Assembly: GCF_000227135.1 (NCBI RefSeq) | Contig: NC_018258.1 | Coordinates: 894,697 to 937,582, forward strand | Reading direction: 5' to 3' | Length of the DNA stretch: 42,886 nucleotides | Source of the DNA: Leishmania donovani | Lineage: Eukaryota; Euglenozoa; Kinetoplastea; Trypanosomatida; Trypanosomatidae | In this document: in pieces, positions 31,504 through 42,202 of the stretch | Layout: each line of letters begins with the position of its first letter | Position numbering within the stretch: the first letter of the stretch is position 1 | Translations under genes and position numbers: made by a program | Notes under the pieces: model-generated | The model's input: the letters and a program-made list of their open reading frames with translations, nothing else | Told to the model about the DNA's origin: nothing | Databases searched by the model: none

Positions 31504-31868
31504 CCGCCACTCGCGGCACCGCGAAGAGCGGCGCGCACAGCGTCCAAGTTCAGCTACCACGAGCGCCACGACTGCGTAGGCGCAAGAGCACGGCTCGCAC
31601 TATCGGCTGCAGTGGCATCGCCACCCTTTGATACACCGTCCGCCAACACGCTATGCAATGGATGAGTAGGCGAAGGGACAGAGGCAGTACTACTGGGAAG
31701 GGGAGGGCGGGCGGTGGCTACTATACTGCGCGTGCCTTTGACTGTCGCATGGTGGTGCGACGCCGCCTCGGACGGCACAGCCGCACGGCGAGGGTGCTTC
31801 GGCTGCACCAAGTGAAAGGAGCGACCTGCCGTGCTGCTCTCTTGCGAGATGTGAAGTATGAGAGACAT
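31504..31868 (-). pseudogene. Relic of a second glycosyltransferase copy
   Basis: The minus-strand frame from an ATG at 31868 reads VLADGVSKGGDATAAD, then LAPTQSWRSW, an in-frame TAG (31554-31556), and LNLDAVRAALRGAASGG. The intact glycosyltransferase (35724-38624) has VLSDGVLHSGDVLPQG, TPAPSWRAWE and LNMDAVRAALGGAARGG in the same order with the same spacing. The TAG stands where the intact gene has GAG (Glu). At the DNA level 31504-31583 matches about 37942-38021 with roughly nine differences in 80 bases. Similarity fades upstream (towards 31868) and stops at 31504, so only a short piece of the luminal stem region is left. It shows that this locus once had, or received, a second copy. Confidence 0.7.
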
Positions 31869-32056
31869 GCTCAGCAGTCCTTGCGCGGTGTCGACGTTGC
31901 CGTGCGTTGTGGCCTCAGCGGCGCTCGCGTCGGCACGAATGCCGTTTCTCTTTGCCGTGGCCTCGCATGCACGTCTGCACTGCTGGGGCGCAGGAGGCCG
32001 GGACTGAGGTGCGCGATGAAGAGGGAGGCCGAAGAGGCCTTCGGAGGCGTGTGCGT

Positions 32057-32068
<12 letters not shown>

Positions 32069-32094
<26 letters not shown>
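32069..32094. repeat. (GT)13 microsatellite
   Basis: Uninterrupted GT run, equal to CA on the transcribed strand. Confidence 0.9.
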
Positions 32095-34851
32095 CGAAAA
32101 GGGAGCGGCTACTGCGTAAGCGAGGTCGCTTCAACACGCTCTTGGTTTCATCGAGAGAGAGGCGTTGGGATTCGCAGGTGTGGAGCAGCTGTCCCCACCT
32201 TTCGGAAAGCGGAGGCGCGTAGAAGGAGGCACCCGTGATCAGGAATGGTGGACCGGAGACCTTCATGCACCCCTAAGCACAAGACAAACGCCTAAGCAGA
32301 GGCGCAGAAAGCGAAGGCGAATATGAAAGTGACGCGAAGTACCTTCTGCTGCGTCGCGCGGCGATAGGCTCTTTTCGCTTTTACTTTCCTTCGTTTTCTT
32401 TTTTGTTCGGGGAGCGGGTGATTTGATCCCGAGGAGGAAAGGGTGATGAAACAGCACTCGCGCACGCACGCCAACATCTCCCGCGCGAGAGTCGCGTGGT
32501 GAGCGGGCGAGAGCTACGTGAGGACGAAAGCGACACGTTTCGAACGGACTGTTCCTGCTCTGACCTGTTCTGTGCGCTGAGCTGCCCCCTCCCGCAACAT
32601 CAACAGCAGAAACACGAAAACAGACGTTGGTGGGCGAATAAGGAAACGGAGCGGCACGGCAGAGCGACGGCTGGCCTCGCAACGCGTAAACGACGCAAGA
32701 AGGATACGAGAGACGCGACTGATCAGGCTCGACTTTGAAGGGCTCGGGTGGGTGGCGCTCATGGCGGCGAGAGAGCTCAACACGGAAAGGGGGGCGGGCG
32801 GCGTAGGCCAAACGGCCGACAGAGCGAGCATGCACCACACTCCTCGCTACAGCGCTGACCGTGCTGTCTCCGCCATCAAACAAAAACAAAAAAGCATGCG
32901 CACGCCAATAGACCAAAGAGAGGAAGCCAATAAAAGAGTACGACATGGCCGTACTGCGCAAAACACGCACCGCGCGAGGATCAGAAGTTACACGAAGCGG
33001 GCAGACGCGAGCGGGCGCGAATACGCGGACGCACGACACGTAAACGCGAGGCATGGCCTCCGGCAGAGCTTCGAAGCCAACATCAACAGATGAACAAAAA
33101 AAAGAAGCGAAGGAGACATCCCAAATCCAAGACAGAATGAGCATCGAATGCCAATGGCGAAGACGGATTACGTGTGCGGCGGACCGAGCTACGCGCAAGA
33201 GACGATGTGCATCGCCAACAACAGCTACAACAAGAAAAGAAAGCACCTCTACATGGATATCGTCGCTCGAAGCGAGGAATAACAAAAAAAAGAGAGCAGG
33301 AGTGACGGTTGACCAAATCGAGGCTGCACATGCACACATGACGCATACACCGCAGTGTGTGTGCGTGTGCGTGTGGGGGGGGGCCCTCGAGTCGGAACGA
33401 AAGGCAACGCGTGCAGTCTTCCGTAGAACAAACATAAAAGAATGGGAGCAAGTAGTGCAATGCAGCATTCCAAAAAGAATAGAAGTCCGCTGCGGAAAAC
33501 ATGCCGGCCCTGCAACCTCGATGATCCGTGGACTCTTATCCGTTGTCTTCGGCTTGCTGTGGTGAGCAATGGGATTCTAGAGAAAACCACTCCAGGCACC
33601 GAGCGAGATATCAGCAGTGAGAAGTTCTTGAGTGCTTTCCATCATTACTTTGTAGGAAGCCCAGCCTACTCGTCTCACCAGGTAATCACAGCGAGGGTGA
33701 GGGAGCGAGCGACAGCTTCGCGTGCACGCACTTCTCTGCAGAGGGACGAAATTTCGAGATAAGGTGGAACAGCATTGCTGCTGCTTCGGCTTTCTTTCCC
33801 GCTCCCAAACGCCCGCGCATACCGTGCGGCGACGGAGAGACGACACAGACCACCTCTTTGTCGGCCCTACACGTATAGCTGCGCGCGCGCGCGTGTGTGT
33901 GTGTGTCTGTCACCCTTTAACTCTTTACGTCGGGTTGGTGTCTGGGATGGTCCGAGGGAAGGCGCAAGGAGCCCTGAACGAAACAACCGATCCCCCTCCG
34001 AAAAAGAAAAAAAAAAACGGTGGGCCCGCGAAGCCAGCACGGAGACGCGCCAACAACGAAGAGAGAATGATACGAAAGGGCACGTTTACGACAGAGGTGG
34101 AAAATGCGCGGCACGCGCTGAGGCGAATACAGACAAGGCACCACAACACCGCGGTAGACGCGGTGACATGACAGAGAGAGGCCACCGCAATAAGAGACGC
34201 GCTCAAAGACGCACGCGTCGCCGCACAAGGAAAGGGCATGCACTTGGGGAGCGGGCTGCATCGGAGGTGGGGTGTGGGTGAGTGGGAGAGTGGGCGTGAG
34301 TATTTTCGAATCAAACGCCAGCTCGGCTCACGCATCACCAACCCCATGCGTGCTTGAAGGTAGTTGTGCTCGTGGCGCACCTTTTCGCCTCCCGCTTCGT
34401 TTCCTCTTGCGGTCTGAATGCTCCGTTTAACGAACAAAAGGAAGATATCGTCAGCCAACGCACTTCAAGTTTCTGCGTCACAGTCAGCCCTTTTGTGACC
34501 AGCTGGCCTCTGACTTGTTGACGTCCCCTCCACCCCGATTCCACGGGTGACAATGTCGGGTGGCGACGTATAGACAAGAGCTACCGAGCATGTGTACACC
34601 TCCGCAACTGAAGAATCTTGCTTAGTACAAGAAAAAAACGGCCAGTTCAGGCTCTGAGAGCTGCAGAGACGAACGCTAGGTGGAGAGATGACGGAAAGGC
34701 GGACCAGAGAAACAGGGATATGCTCGTGAGGAAAACAGAGGCACAAGAGCGAACCAAACAGCTGTCGATGTCGTTCGGCATCCAGCAGGCAATGAAAGAT
34801 AATACGAAGTAGCAAGCAACTCGTGCATGCCTATGCCTTCTTCGGCCCACC

Positions 34852-34876
34852 GGGAGAATCGAGTTTCGATTCTCCC
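34852..34876. repeat. Perfect inverted repeat: 11-bp stem, 3-base loop
   Basis: GGGAGAATCGA and its exact reverse complement TCGATTCTCCC are separated by GTT. It lies about 850 bases past the glycosyltransferase stop, so if transcribed it may fold in that gene's 3' UTR or the spacer. Confidence 0.8.
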
Positions 34877-34964
34877 CACTGCACCGCTTGTGGCGCACGC
34901 ATTGCACGCAGAGAGCGCTAGTTGCTGCAGCGACGCAGCAGCATCACACGGAGCGGTACCGCAG

Positions 34965-35001
34965 CACACACACACACACACAAACATATATATATATATA
35001 T
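34965..35001. repeat. (CA)n followed by (AT)8
   Basis: A CA run (34965-34982) and an AT run (34986-35001) separated by three bases. Same order as at 11271-11315. Confidence 0.9.
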
Positions 35002-35204
35002 GCATCCGGGTGATGAACGTACCGAAAAACAACGTGAATGACGAAGGTCAGTACGGCACGCGGCGGAGAAGAGTGCCGTTTCGGCGTTCGCCGGTGCTGC
35101 AGTTAAATGGTAGTGCCTAAACGGAGTGCACGGTGGCCTTTATGATGGAGGTGTGTGGGGAGAGCAGACACGCGACGGCTAAATCCTCGTTTCTCTCCCT
35201 CTCT

Positions 35205-35723
35205 CAACTCCGCTTCCCATTCGGCGTGATCGTAAAGAACTCTGCAACCGCCGCATACAGTTTCCAGCGATATTGGGCAAGCGGTCCAACACGGAGGACT
35301 GTGTGCCGGAGGGGGGAGCCCGTAAGCAGGAATGCGACAGCAACTCGGTATGGGCTTCGCCCTCCACTGGTCCTCCAAAAAGGAAGGTTGCCTTCAACCT
35401 GTGGCCAGAGCGCGCCTGCCCTCCCTCCATTGTGCATTCGCACCGTTCCAAGCACAGCCGCCACAGGCGTGCCAGGGAGCACAGATGACCTTCGTTGAGC
35501 GGCAGCTGTGCGTGTACCACCGACCGGCCGTCGTCGGCCACGAGTGCCAAACTCAGACCAGTCCTGTGTCTCTCTCCTGGGAAGCCCAACAAAACAGAGA
35601 AACGGCAGGCACCCACCTAGCGATGCGCTGCACCGGCAGGCGCATGTAGCTGGGGCCCCATTCTTCGCTATACACATTGAACTCCGCAACACACCCAAGA
35701 GAAACCAACGAGTCGCACGTGAC
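35205..35723 (-). pseudogene. Decayed coding sequence continuing the glycosyltransferase frame past its stop
   Basis: Directly after the TGA at 35724-35726 the same frame stays open for 56 codons and reads CVAEFNVYSEEWGPSYMRLP and VQRIARWVPAVSLFCWASQE before a TGA at 35553. The minus-strand frames after that are also protein-like: one has LSLALVADDGRSVVHAQLPL, another has FLLTGSPLRHTVLRVGPLAQ and YRWKLYAAVAEFFTITPNGK. They join only if frameshifts are assumed. It may be a lost C-terminal part of the glycosyltransferase or the remains of a separate gene. Frame continuity is seen; the interpretation is inference. Confidence 0.4.
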
Positions 35724-38624
35724 TCAGCCGCGCTGCCTCCCGATCACAGAGTCCACAAACAGACGGTCCATGCGGTCCGCAACAGCCTCCTCGCTCAGCT
35801 CACGCACAGCGTACTCACGCGCACGACGACCAACGCGCCGCGCGTGCTCCGGGTGCTCCACGACGTACCGCATCAGCTCTGCAGTCTTCTCCACACTCGG
35901 GATGGCCATCTTCATGCCCTCCTCGTACCCGTACGGCGAATTTGGCGAGATCTCTTCAAGCCCGTCCACAGGAATGCGGAAGCAAGAGTCGCGCTCCATG
36001 AACCGCAGCGGCCCGCCCCACTCCGTGACAAGCACCGGCAGCCCCATCGCCATCGCCTCCACGGCAGGAAGGCCCCACCCCTCCGCCTTCGTCGGGTGCA
36101 CAAAGGCATCCGCGTTCGCGTACATCTGAACAACTTCAGCCGCGCTCACCTCGCCCGTGACAATGATGATGTGGGGATAGTCAGCCATCGACGTCATCCC
36201 CGGCAACGCACCGCCGCGTCCCCATGTCTCAATGAAGTGTAGGACCGAATCGCGAGACAACTCAGGAGAATAGCGATGTGTGAGGCGTGTCTTGATCACC
36301 AGCGTCGTGCGCTCACGCAGCTGCGACGGGGCAGAGGGGCCGAACGCGGCCCAGTACGCCTTCAGCAGCACGTCCCACCCCTTGCGGCTCTCCCACTTGA
36401 AGCTCGAGAAGAACACGTACCGCTGCAGCCGCTCCTCCTCTGTCAAGCTCGGGCGGTTGTCGCACGACGATATGCTCGCGCACCTACTCATCGTGGGCTG
36501 CCGTGCGTAGTTGGCCGGGTCGTACTCGTACACATCCACGGCCTCCGGCACAACGCGGATCTTGTCGGGGCTCACACCGTTGCGGCGGTAGATGGTGGCG
36601 AAGAAGTCCGCCGTCGTCCAGATCTCGTCGGCACGTGTCCGCATCGGCACTATCCACTTCTGCTGGATGTTGGACAGCTCGCTCATGCTGTGCCCGATGT
36701 ACACCTCTGGGCACTCATGGAACCGGCGCTTGGGAACTGGGAAGAAGCGATGGGCGCGCCAGTGTTGGAAGACGAGGAGGGCGCGGTGGCGCAGGCTATC
36801 GCGGAAAAAGCTGTGGGTCGCCGGGGACGACACGCTGCTGAACAGATCCCTCACACCCCCGTATGCAAGCTGAAGGAGCGCGTCTCCGGATTTCGGGCAT
36901 GAGCTGCGCCCCCCGCCCCCCATCACACCGATCCCGTAGCGCTCCATCAACGGACGGATGTACGCCATCGCCTCACGGTTCAGCCCGATACAGGGAGCGC
37001 TGAAGTCCGTGTGGTACCGGATCACCGGCGGGAGGCAGTTCTGCACCACAGCAGTCCGCTCTGCAGAGTGGTGCGAGTCCTCACCACGAAGACGCCACGG
37101 CACTCCCACGCGGCGGCGCTGCAGCTCCGTCACCACACTGTATGCGGTGCGGCCGTACCGGTCCAGCAGCGAGAACACAGGCCGCTGCAGCGAAACAACG
37201 GCAGGGAGCGCACGCACGCCGGCAACGTCGTCGCGCACCACCGCAGCAGCGCGACTGCCCCACACCTGCCACGCAGGGTACGCCTCCTGCATCCGCAGCG
37301 TCAGTGCCCACCCACCACGGTCCACGGCACCCATCGCGTGGTCATCGCGCACACTCACGGCGTCCCTCACAGCGGGCTCCGACAGCGCGCCCGCAAGCCC
37401 GCCAACAGCGTCGTACACACGGCGGTCGAAGATGCCGCAGTGCAGCGACACGGCGTCCACCACCTCCTCCCACGATGCGCGCTGGTCCGCAGCGCTGTAC
37501 CCGCTCAGCCGCCGCGTCAGGTACGGCAGCAGCACCTCGCCGTTGTGTGTGGCCCCTGTCATCCCGCCCTTGTCCACGACACGCAGCGAAGCGAGCTCCC
37601 TTGCTGTGAGCCGCGGCGGTGGGTGGCGCCAGCCGCCGCTGTCGCCACCGTGCTGCAGTATAGTGCACTGTGCAGCTGCGACGCGGCCGCCGTTGCGCTG
37701 CGTTGCTGTGCGCACAAGCGCGTCCAGCAGCCCAGTGCCCTCGTGGCGCGTCTCCAGCGCGTCGCCGGGCTCCGTGTACGGCATCCGCGTCGCGCCAAGG
37801 AACGACGACAGCACAACGAAGTGCGACCCGGCGCGGCCGCCACGCGTGCGCAGTGCAGCGTCCACGAGCACCTCCACCGTTGTGTCCGGCGCCGGCGCTG
37901 CAGGTGCCACCAGCGTCACACGGTCGCCGAGGCACCGCGCACCGCCACGCGCGGCACCGCCAAGAGCGGCGCGCACGGCGTCCATGTTCAGCTCCCACGC
38001 GCGCCACGACGGCGCAGGCGTCAGCTCATCACGGGGGCGGCCCTGCGGAAGCACATCACCGCTGTGCAACACGCCATCAGACAGCACGCCACGTACCGCG
38101 CCACCGAGTACAGAGGAGGCTGCAGCGGCCCCGCTTACAACCACCGCATGCACCTGGTAGGCAGGAGCCTGTGCGCTGTTGGCGCCACGATGGCAAAGGG
38201 CGTCCTCAGACTGCACTAGCGGACCGAGCAAGTTGCTTAGGAGCACGTATTCTGTCGTGTTCCCGGAACCGGGGTCGCCACCGTGCAAGAGAGGCATGAT
38301 AAGAGACACGTTCGTGAGAGTGTTCTGCGGCTCTGGAAGTTGGCTGCCGGCTCGGGGCAGCGGTGCCTCGGTTTCTGCCATGCTGGCGTCCTCACTGGGG
38401 ATGTCGGGGAGCTTGCGAAGACTCGCGAAGAGCGTCAGTGACACAGCAATGAGAGCCGCACCGATAAGGCACTGGCGAAACGGTACGTGGGGTCGGGAAA
38501 TCCTTGCCTGTGGTGCCGTGGCGACACGAAAGGGGCTGTGCGGGAGCGAGTCTAGGGCGAGCTCACTGCCGCTATCGTCCTCAGCCGACCGGTGACCGGG
38601 ATTTCGCTGATAGAGGTTCCACAT
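35724..38624 (-). CDS. Type II membrane glycosyltransferase with a GT4-like catalytic domain (966 aa)
   Basis: The start is the first ATG in the frame (MWNLYQRNPG); the open frame runs 196 codons further up but has no ATG. There is a short cytosolic N-terminus, a signal anchor at about 50-68 (FRQCLIGAALIAVSLTLFAS), and a long Ala, Arg and Gly-rich luminal region. The C-terminal part is a GT-B, family 4 type domain. It includes VVPEAVDVYEYDP, then YVFFSSFKWESRKGWDVLLK (nucleotide-sugar-binding half), YPHIIIVTGEVSAAEVVQMY, ANADAFVHPTKAEGWGLPAV and the E-x7-E motif (E848 to E856), followed by GLPVLVTEWGGP. GT4 enzymes are retaining transferases using nucleotide sugars. I infer a Golgi enzyme in surface glycan or phosphoglycan synthesis; donor and acceptor cannot be read. 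A broken copy lies at 31504-31868. Coding continues past the stop in the same frame. Confidence 0.92.
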   Translation of the reverse strand: MWNLYQRNPGHRSAEDDSGSELALDSLPHSPFRVATAPQARISRPHVPFRQCLIGAALIAVSLTLFASLRKLPDIPSEDASMAETEAPLPRAGSQLPEPQNTLTNVSLIMPLLHGGDPGSGNTTEYVLLSNLLGPLVQSEDALCHRGANSAQAPAYQVHAVVVSGAAAASSVLGGAVRGVLSDGVLHSGDVLPQGRPRDELTPAPSWRAWELNMDAVRAALGGAARGGARCLGDRVTLVAPAAPAPDTTVEVLVDAALRTRGGRAGSHFVVLSSFLGATRMPYTEPGDALETRHEGTGLLDALVRTATQRNGGRVAAAQCTILQHGGDSGGWRHPPPRLTARELASLRVVDKGGMTGATHNGEVLLPYLTRRLSGYSAADQRASWEEVVDAVSLHCGIFDRRVYDAVGGLAGALSEPAVRDAVSVRDDHAMGAVDRGGWALTLRMQEAYPAWQVWGSRAAAVVRDDVAGVRALPAVVSLQRPVFSLLDRYGRTAYSVVTELQRRRVGVPWRLRGEDSHHSAERTAVVQNCLPPVIRYHTDFSAPCIGLNREAMAYIRPLMERYGIGVMGGGGRSSCPKSGDALLQLAYGGVRDLFSSVSSPATHSFFRDSLRHRALLVFQHWRAHRFFPVPKRRFHECPEVYIGHSMSELSNIQQKWIVPMRTRADEIWTTADFFATIYRRNGVSPDKIRVVPEAVDVYEYDPANYARQPTMSRCASISSCDNRPSLTEEERLQRYVFFSSFKWESRKGWDVLLKAYWAAFGPSAPSQLRERTTLVIKTRLTHRYSPELSRDSVLHFIETWGRGGALPGMTSMADYPHIIIVTGEVSAAEVVQMYANADAFVHPTKAEGWGLPAVEAMAMGLPVLVTEWGGPLRFMERDSCFRIPVDGLEEISPNSPYGYEEGMKMAIPSVEKTAELMRYVVEHPEHARRVGRRAREYAVRELSEEAVADRMDRLFVDSVIGRQRG

Positions 38625-41600
38625 GGTCGGCTTGGATGCCTCTCCGATGCGGTGCAGGCACGCACGAGGCAAAGGACTCGCAGCGCCGGTGGGGCGTTCT
38701 TTAGAGGGCGGGGGACAGTAGAGGACGCCTGTCTGCGAGAAGCGCGATGACGGGTGTGTAGCAGATAGGCAAGGAGGTAATCCTCCGCCGCTGAGCCCCG
38801 ATCCGGACTGAGAGATGTTCGGGTGCGGAGGGACCGGGCACGTGGTAGGAGGGAAGGGGAGGAGGGAGGCGATGGGAAGCCCGGACCGCCGGCGCCAAGC
38901 AAAAAAAAACAAAGAAAGTAAAAGCACGCACGATGTTCGCACGACGTTGAGAGCTCCCAGGCGCACACGCACACGTGCACACGGAGAGTTCGGCGAAGCG
39001 AACGGCAGGCTCTGGTTCGCTGTGCTTTCCCGCTTTCTTCTGTGCTCAAGAGCATACAGGCTCAGCTTAAAGCTGAGACAGCAAGAAGTAGCAGCGCCAC
39101 AGACGAGACGTCTGTGGCCTGGCGGCGTACTTTCCTGGCTCTTAGGGATAGGGTGGCGCGGTTTTGTAGGGCTATCAGTGGCACGCCCGGGATGACGCTC
39201 CCAACGACGCACGAGGAGTAGTGGAGAAAAGAAAAGGAAGAAGCGAGAGACTCCAAAACACTAAACAATCACCCATAAGCAGCCCACCAACGCGAGATTA
39301 TGCGACAGCGCGATGGGCGCCTGTGCTCAGACCACTAACGCGTGACGATAAGAACAAGCAACGGGAGGAAGGAGTGAATGGGAGGTGTGAGGGACGAGCT
39401 CAGACCGTTACGAAAAACGAAAAAGCCGCACAGTGAGAGGATATCCACCAGCGCACCGTGCGCGCACCGAAGGGTACAAGCGACAGGGAGAGTACGAGCA
39501 GAAAATGAGGGGAGAGGGCGTGTCCCTCTTGGTGGCGGAAGGGGAGAACCGAAAGCAGAACAGAAGAAACGAGGCAACAGAAGGCAGACAAGCTGATAAA
39601 TGCTCTCGGCCTTGTCGAGGTGGCTTGAATGGTCTCACGGCTCAGGGCCGAAGGTTGTACATGCGCACACCCGCACTCTCAGACAACCACGCAGGGAATG
39701 CAGACAGACGCAAAACAACTTTCAAGCAACACACGGATGCCGGACTGCAGGGCGAATGAGTAGAAAAAGAAGGGGGAAAATGAATAGACGCGATAGGAGC
39801 GGTGGCGTGTGCTAAGAAACGGGAAAAAATCAGGACAGGCACTGCAGTATCCGCGACAAGACGAAATTCGGGGACGGCTAGCCGCCGGCTCACGGGCTCC
39901 CGGTGAGGAGAGGCAGGGGCGGGGAGATCAATGATGACAAAGGCAAGCAGATAAGCCTTCTGCTCCTTTTCCCAGGCTTCTGATGCTAAAAGCGCTGCCA
40001 CAGCGAAAAAAATGACTGTGCCTCGCTCTGCACCTGGAGGCTTGGACTGCATGCGTGTGGCGTGATGTTGTCTTACTCTCTGTTGCGCTAACAGGAGAAT
40101 GTGCGTCTCCTCTTTCTCGCCTATGCGCTGCAATGGTTGCACTGTAGCTCGAGCTCAGCCGCACTAGGCAAACCCCCAGGCGAAGACGAGAAGCGGAAGG
40201 TGCCTTCTCCCGTGTATGCGTACGGGTGCGGGGTGCGAGCAAGCAGAGGGAAGAGGTAGAGGGGTGGGGGTAGGGGCAGGGAACGTACGGGGAGAGAGGT
40301 TATTCTTCAGAACTGAGCATAAGGGCAAAGGATGAGCAGCGAGACAGAAGTGGAGCAGGAGGGACAGAGAGAAGAAGATCGAAGGGCGAAGCAAACGCAG
40401 GCGCTGAAGAGGGGCCCCGCACGCGGAGGGAAGTCAGGCAAACAACGAAGCGGTACATACAAAATCATGAAAAAAGGAAGGCTTGTCCTCGCGGTGGTGG
40501 GGCCTCGCTCACACAGTCTCCTAGCGACTTGTGATGATACCAACGTGTGCGTGTGTTTTGGTGGGTGGGTGGGGGGGGCGGATGGCGAGAAGAAGAGACC
40601 CCACGTCGTGCCGTTGTCTTTTTTTGTTGTTGTCCCTTTCGCCTTTTGTTGAAGGGGCCGTGCGTGTCTCTTCACCGTTCGAACGCGTCCTCAGCAGCTT
40701 CCCTGACGCCGACGAGGCTCCGAATTTCGGCCGTGAGGGCGTCGAAGACGCTTCTGGGGCACGAGATCGAGAGAGCGAGAGAGAGAAAGAGGAGGGGAGG
40801 GAGCAGAGCGTTTCTTCACAAACACCATGGCACGGCTACACAGCAGCCGGCGCGGCACCCACGAACGAGAATGACGGAAGAAGCACAAAGAGCTTCCCTT
40901 GACTGTCGACCACTTCTCCTTCCCCTCTCACTCGCCCTTCAACTTCCGCCAGACTATGTGGGCAACAGAAGGAAGGATGGGGGGAGAAGGGCGAGCGGGT
41001 AAGACCGTATCGAATCTCTGGGCACCGCTGTTCGAGGTCAGGAAGAGGAGGAGGCGAAACTGCTCTCTTTCGGGGTGTGGGTCCGACCAGGAGTGCGTGT
41101 GTGTGTGCCGCAGCACCGAAGCCTTCTCAAAAAAAAAGGAAGCGGAACATGAAAACAAGACGCAAGAGAGGGAGAGTAAGAGCGAGGGCAAGGAAACACC
41201 TGTCTTCGAAAACAGAGGCGGGCACGAGCAGCAAGGCGGAAGTCCGCCATTCGTCCGTCGACAAAGGAGGGAAAGCCTGCGCACCGACACCCCTTTTCTT
41301 CAGCGAGCGAGTTGACATCACAAAGGAAGGAAAATTACACATGTATATATGAAAAGGTGAAGCCCATGGCGCTTCTTCTTCCTCGGACGCCTCCTTGAGC
41401 TGCGTTTTTCAGTTCACCCTGCGCTCACGAACGCGTCTCGGAAGCGGTAGGATCCGTAAGGACACTAAAGTCTGCGTCTCCGGGCATCACCGTACCACAC
41501 CTCTTGGGTAGCACTCGCGCCGGCGAAGACACTTCAGCAAGCCTGGAAGTGAGAGCGTGAGACTATGCCTCAGTGCGCAGCCCCCCAGAAGAGACATAAG

Positions 41601-41883
41601 AAGAGAGCCGATGGGTGGAACAATAAGAGAAAGAGGGAAGGGCGCGTGATATCGTGAAGCCTGGAGACGCACACCACAGGCACGAGACACCGGCAACGAA
41701 TGGGTGATCACGCAGCTCCAGGATACACCCGCTACTCACAGCAGCTTCACAAAGAGGGGACACCTTTAAACGAGCCTACCAGAGTTTTTTCGCGTCTTGT
41801 ACTGTGCCCGCTTCTCCGCCATTCAACACGGCTTAGCCTCCCTCCCCCCAACTCTACACCCCCTCCACGCCGGTCACAGGCCC
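38625..41883. other. Gene-free stretch upstream of the glycosyltransferase
   Basis: Mostly purine-rich on the plus strand, giving pyrimidine tracts before the glycosyltransferase start. A near-palindrome CTCAGCTT-A-AAGCTGAG lies at 39061-39077. The stretches 39600-39680, 39840-40180 and 41360-41560 lack the bias but show no gene. No coding frame called. Confidence 0.5.
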
Positions 41884-42202
41884 CCATCGCGTGGTGCGAA
41901 GCAGCCCTGCACACACGCGTTACAGCCGTGCACCGACTCAGTCACCTGAGCGTGGCCGCTGCCTCACACTCTGCCCGCTCGCCTCACAGCCACGCTGACA
42001 CCTTGCCCATCACGTGGATGGCACAAGCGTTTTCGCCATCGCAGGTTGCTCTGGCCCCGCTACGTCGTAGGCACTAGGCCATGCCACCACCAGAGGTGGC
42101 TCGGCATTGGCAGGGTGAGGTATGGGGATACGTGGCTTTTCCGCCGAGCGTCGGTGTACTGAACAGTGAGATGCCACGCTCTGAGGTATCTCCCGACATC
42201 AC
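41884..42202. repeat. Degenerate interspersed repeat, SIDER-like, copy 2
   Basis: The better preserved of the two copies. It has the same collinear blocks as 6385-6745, in the same orientation: GTGGTGCGAAGCAGCC, the CACCTGAGCGTGGCC block, TCGTAGGCAC with GGCCATGCCAC, and GGTGGCTCGG. It also has CCGCCGAGCGTCGGTGTAC, which is altered in copy 1. By analogy with Leishmania SIDERs it may sit in the 3' UTR of a gene lying beyond the right edge. Confidence 0.65.

Larger units (their letters stand above)
31869..35204. other. Long gene-free stretch between the relic and the glycosyltransferase
   Basis: Largely purine-rich on the plus strand. It contains a (GT)13 run at 32069-32094, (GT) near 33889-33907, a perfect hairpin at 34852-34876 and a CA/TA module at 34965-35001. 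A 401-codon minus-strand frame (ATG at 33468, stop at 32263) includes a translated CA repeat and has no domain; I judge it a chance open frame. The island at 33480-33780 is less biased but unassigned. Confidence 0.5.

Noticed and set aside
32263..33468. 401-codon minus-strand open frame with an ATG
   Set aside because: It translates a CA repeat (THTHTHTH), is Ser, Pro, Val and Arg-rich, and has no domain. A pyrimidine-rich strand has few stop codons, so long open frames are expected by chance.
37011..38219. Two plus-strand open frames of about 400 codons
   Set aside because: Shadows of the glycosyltransferase; the Arg, His and Thr-rich translation is typical of antisense GC-rich coding DNA.
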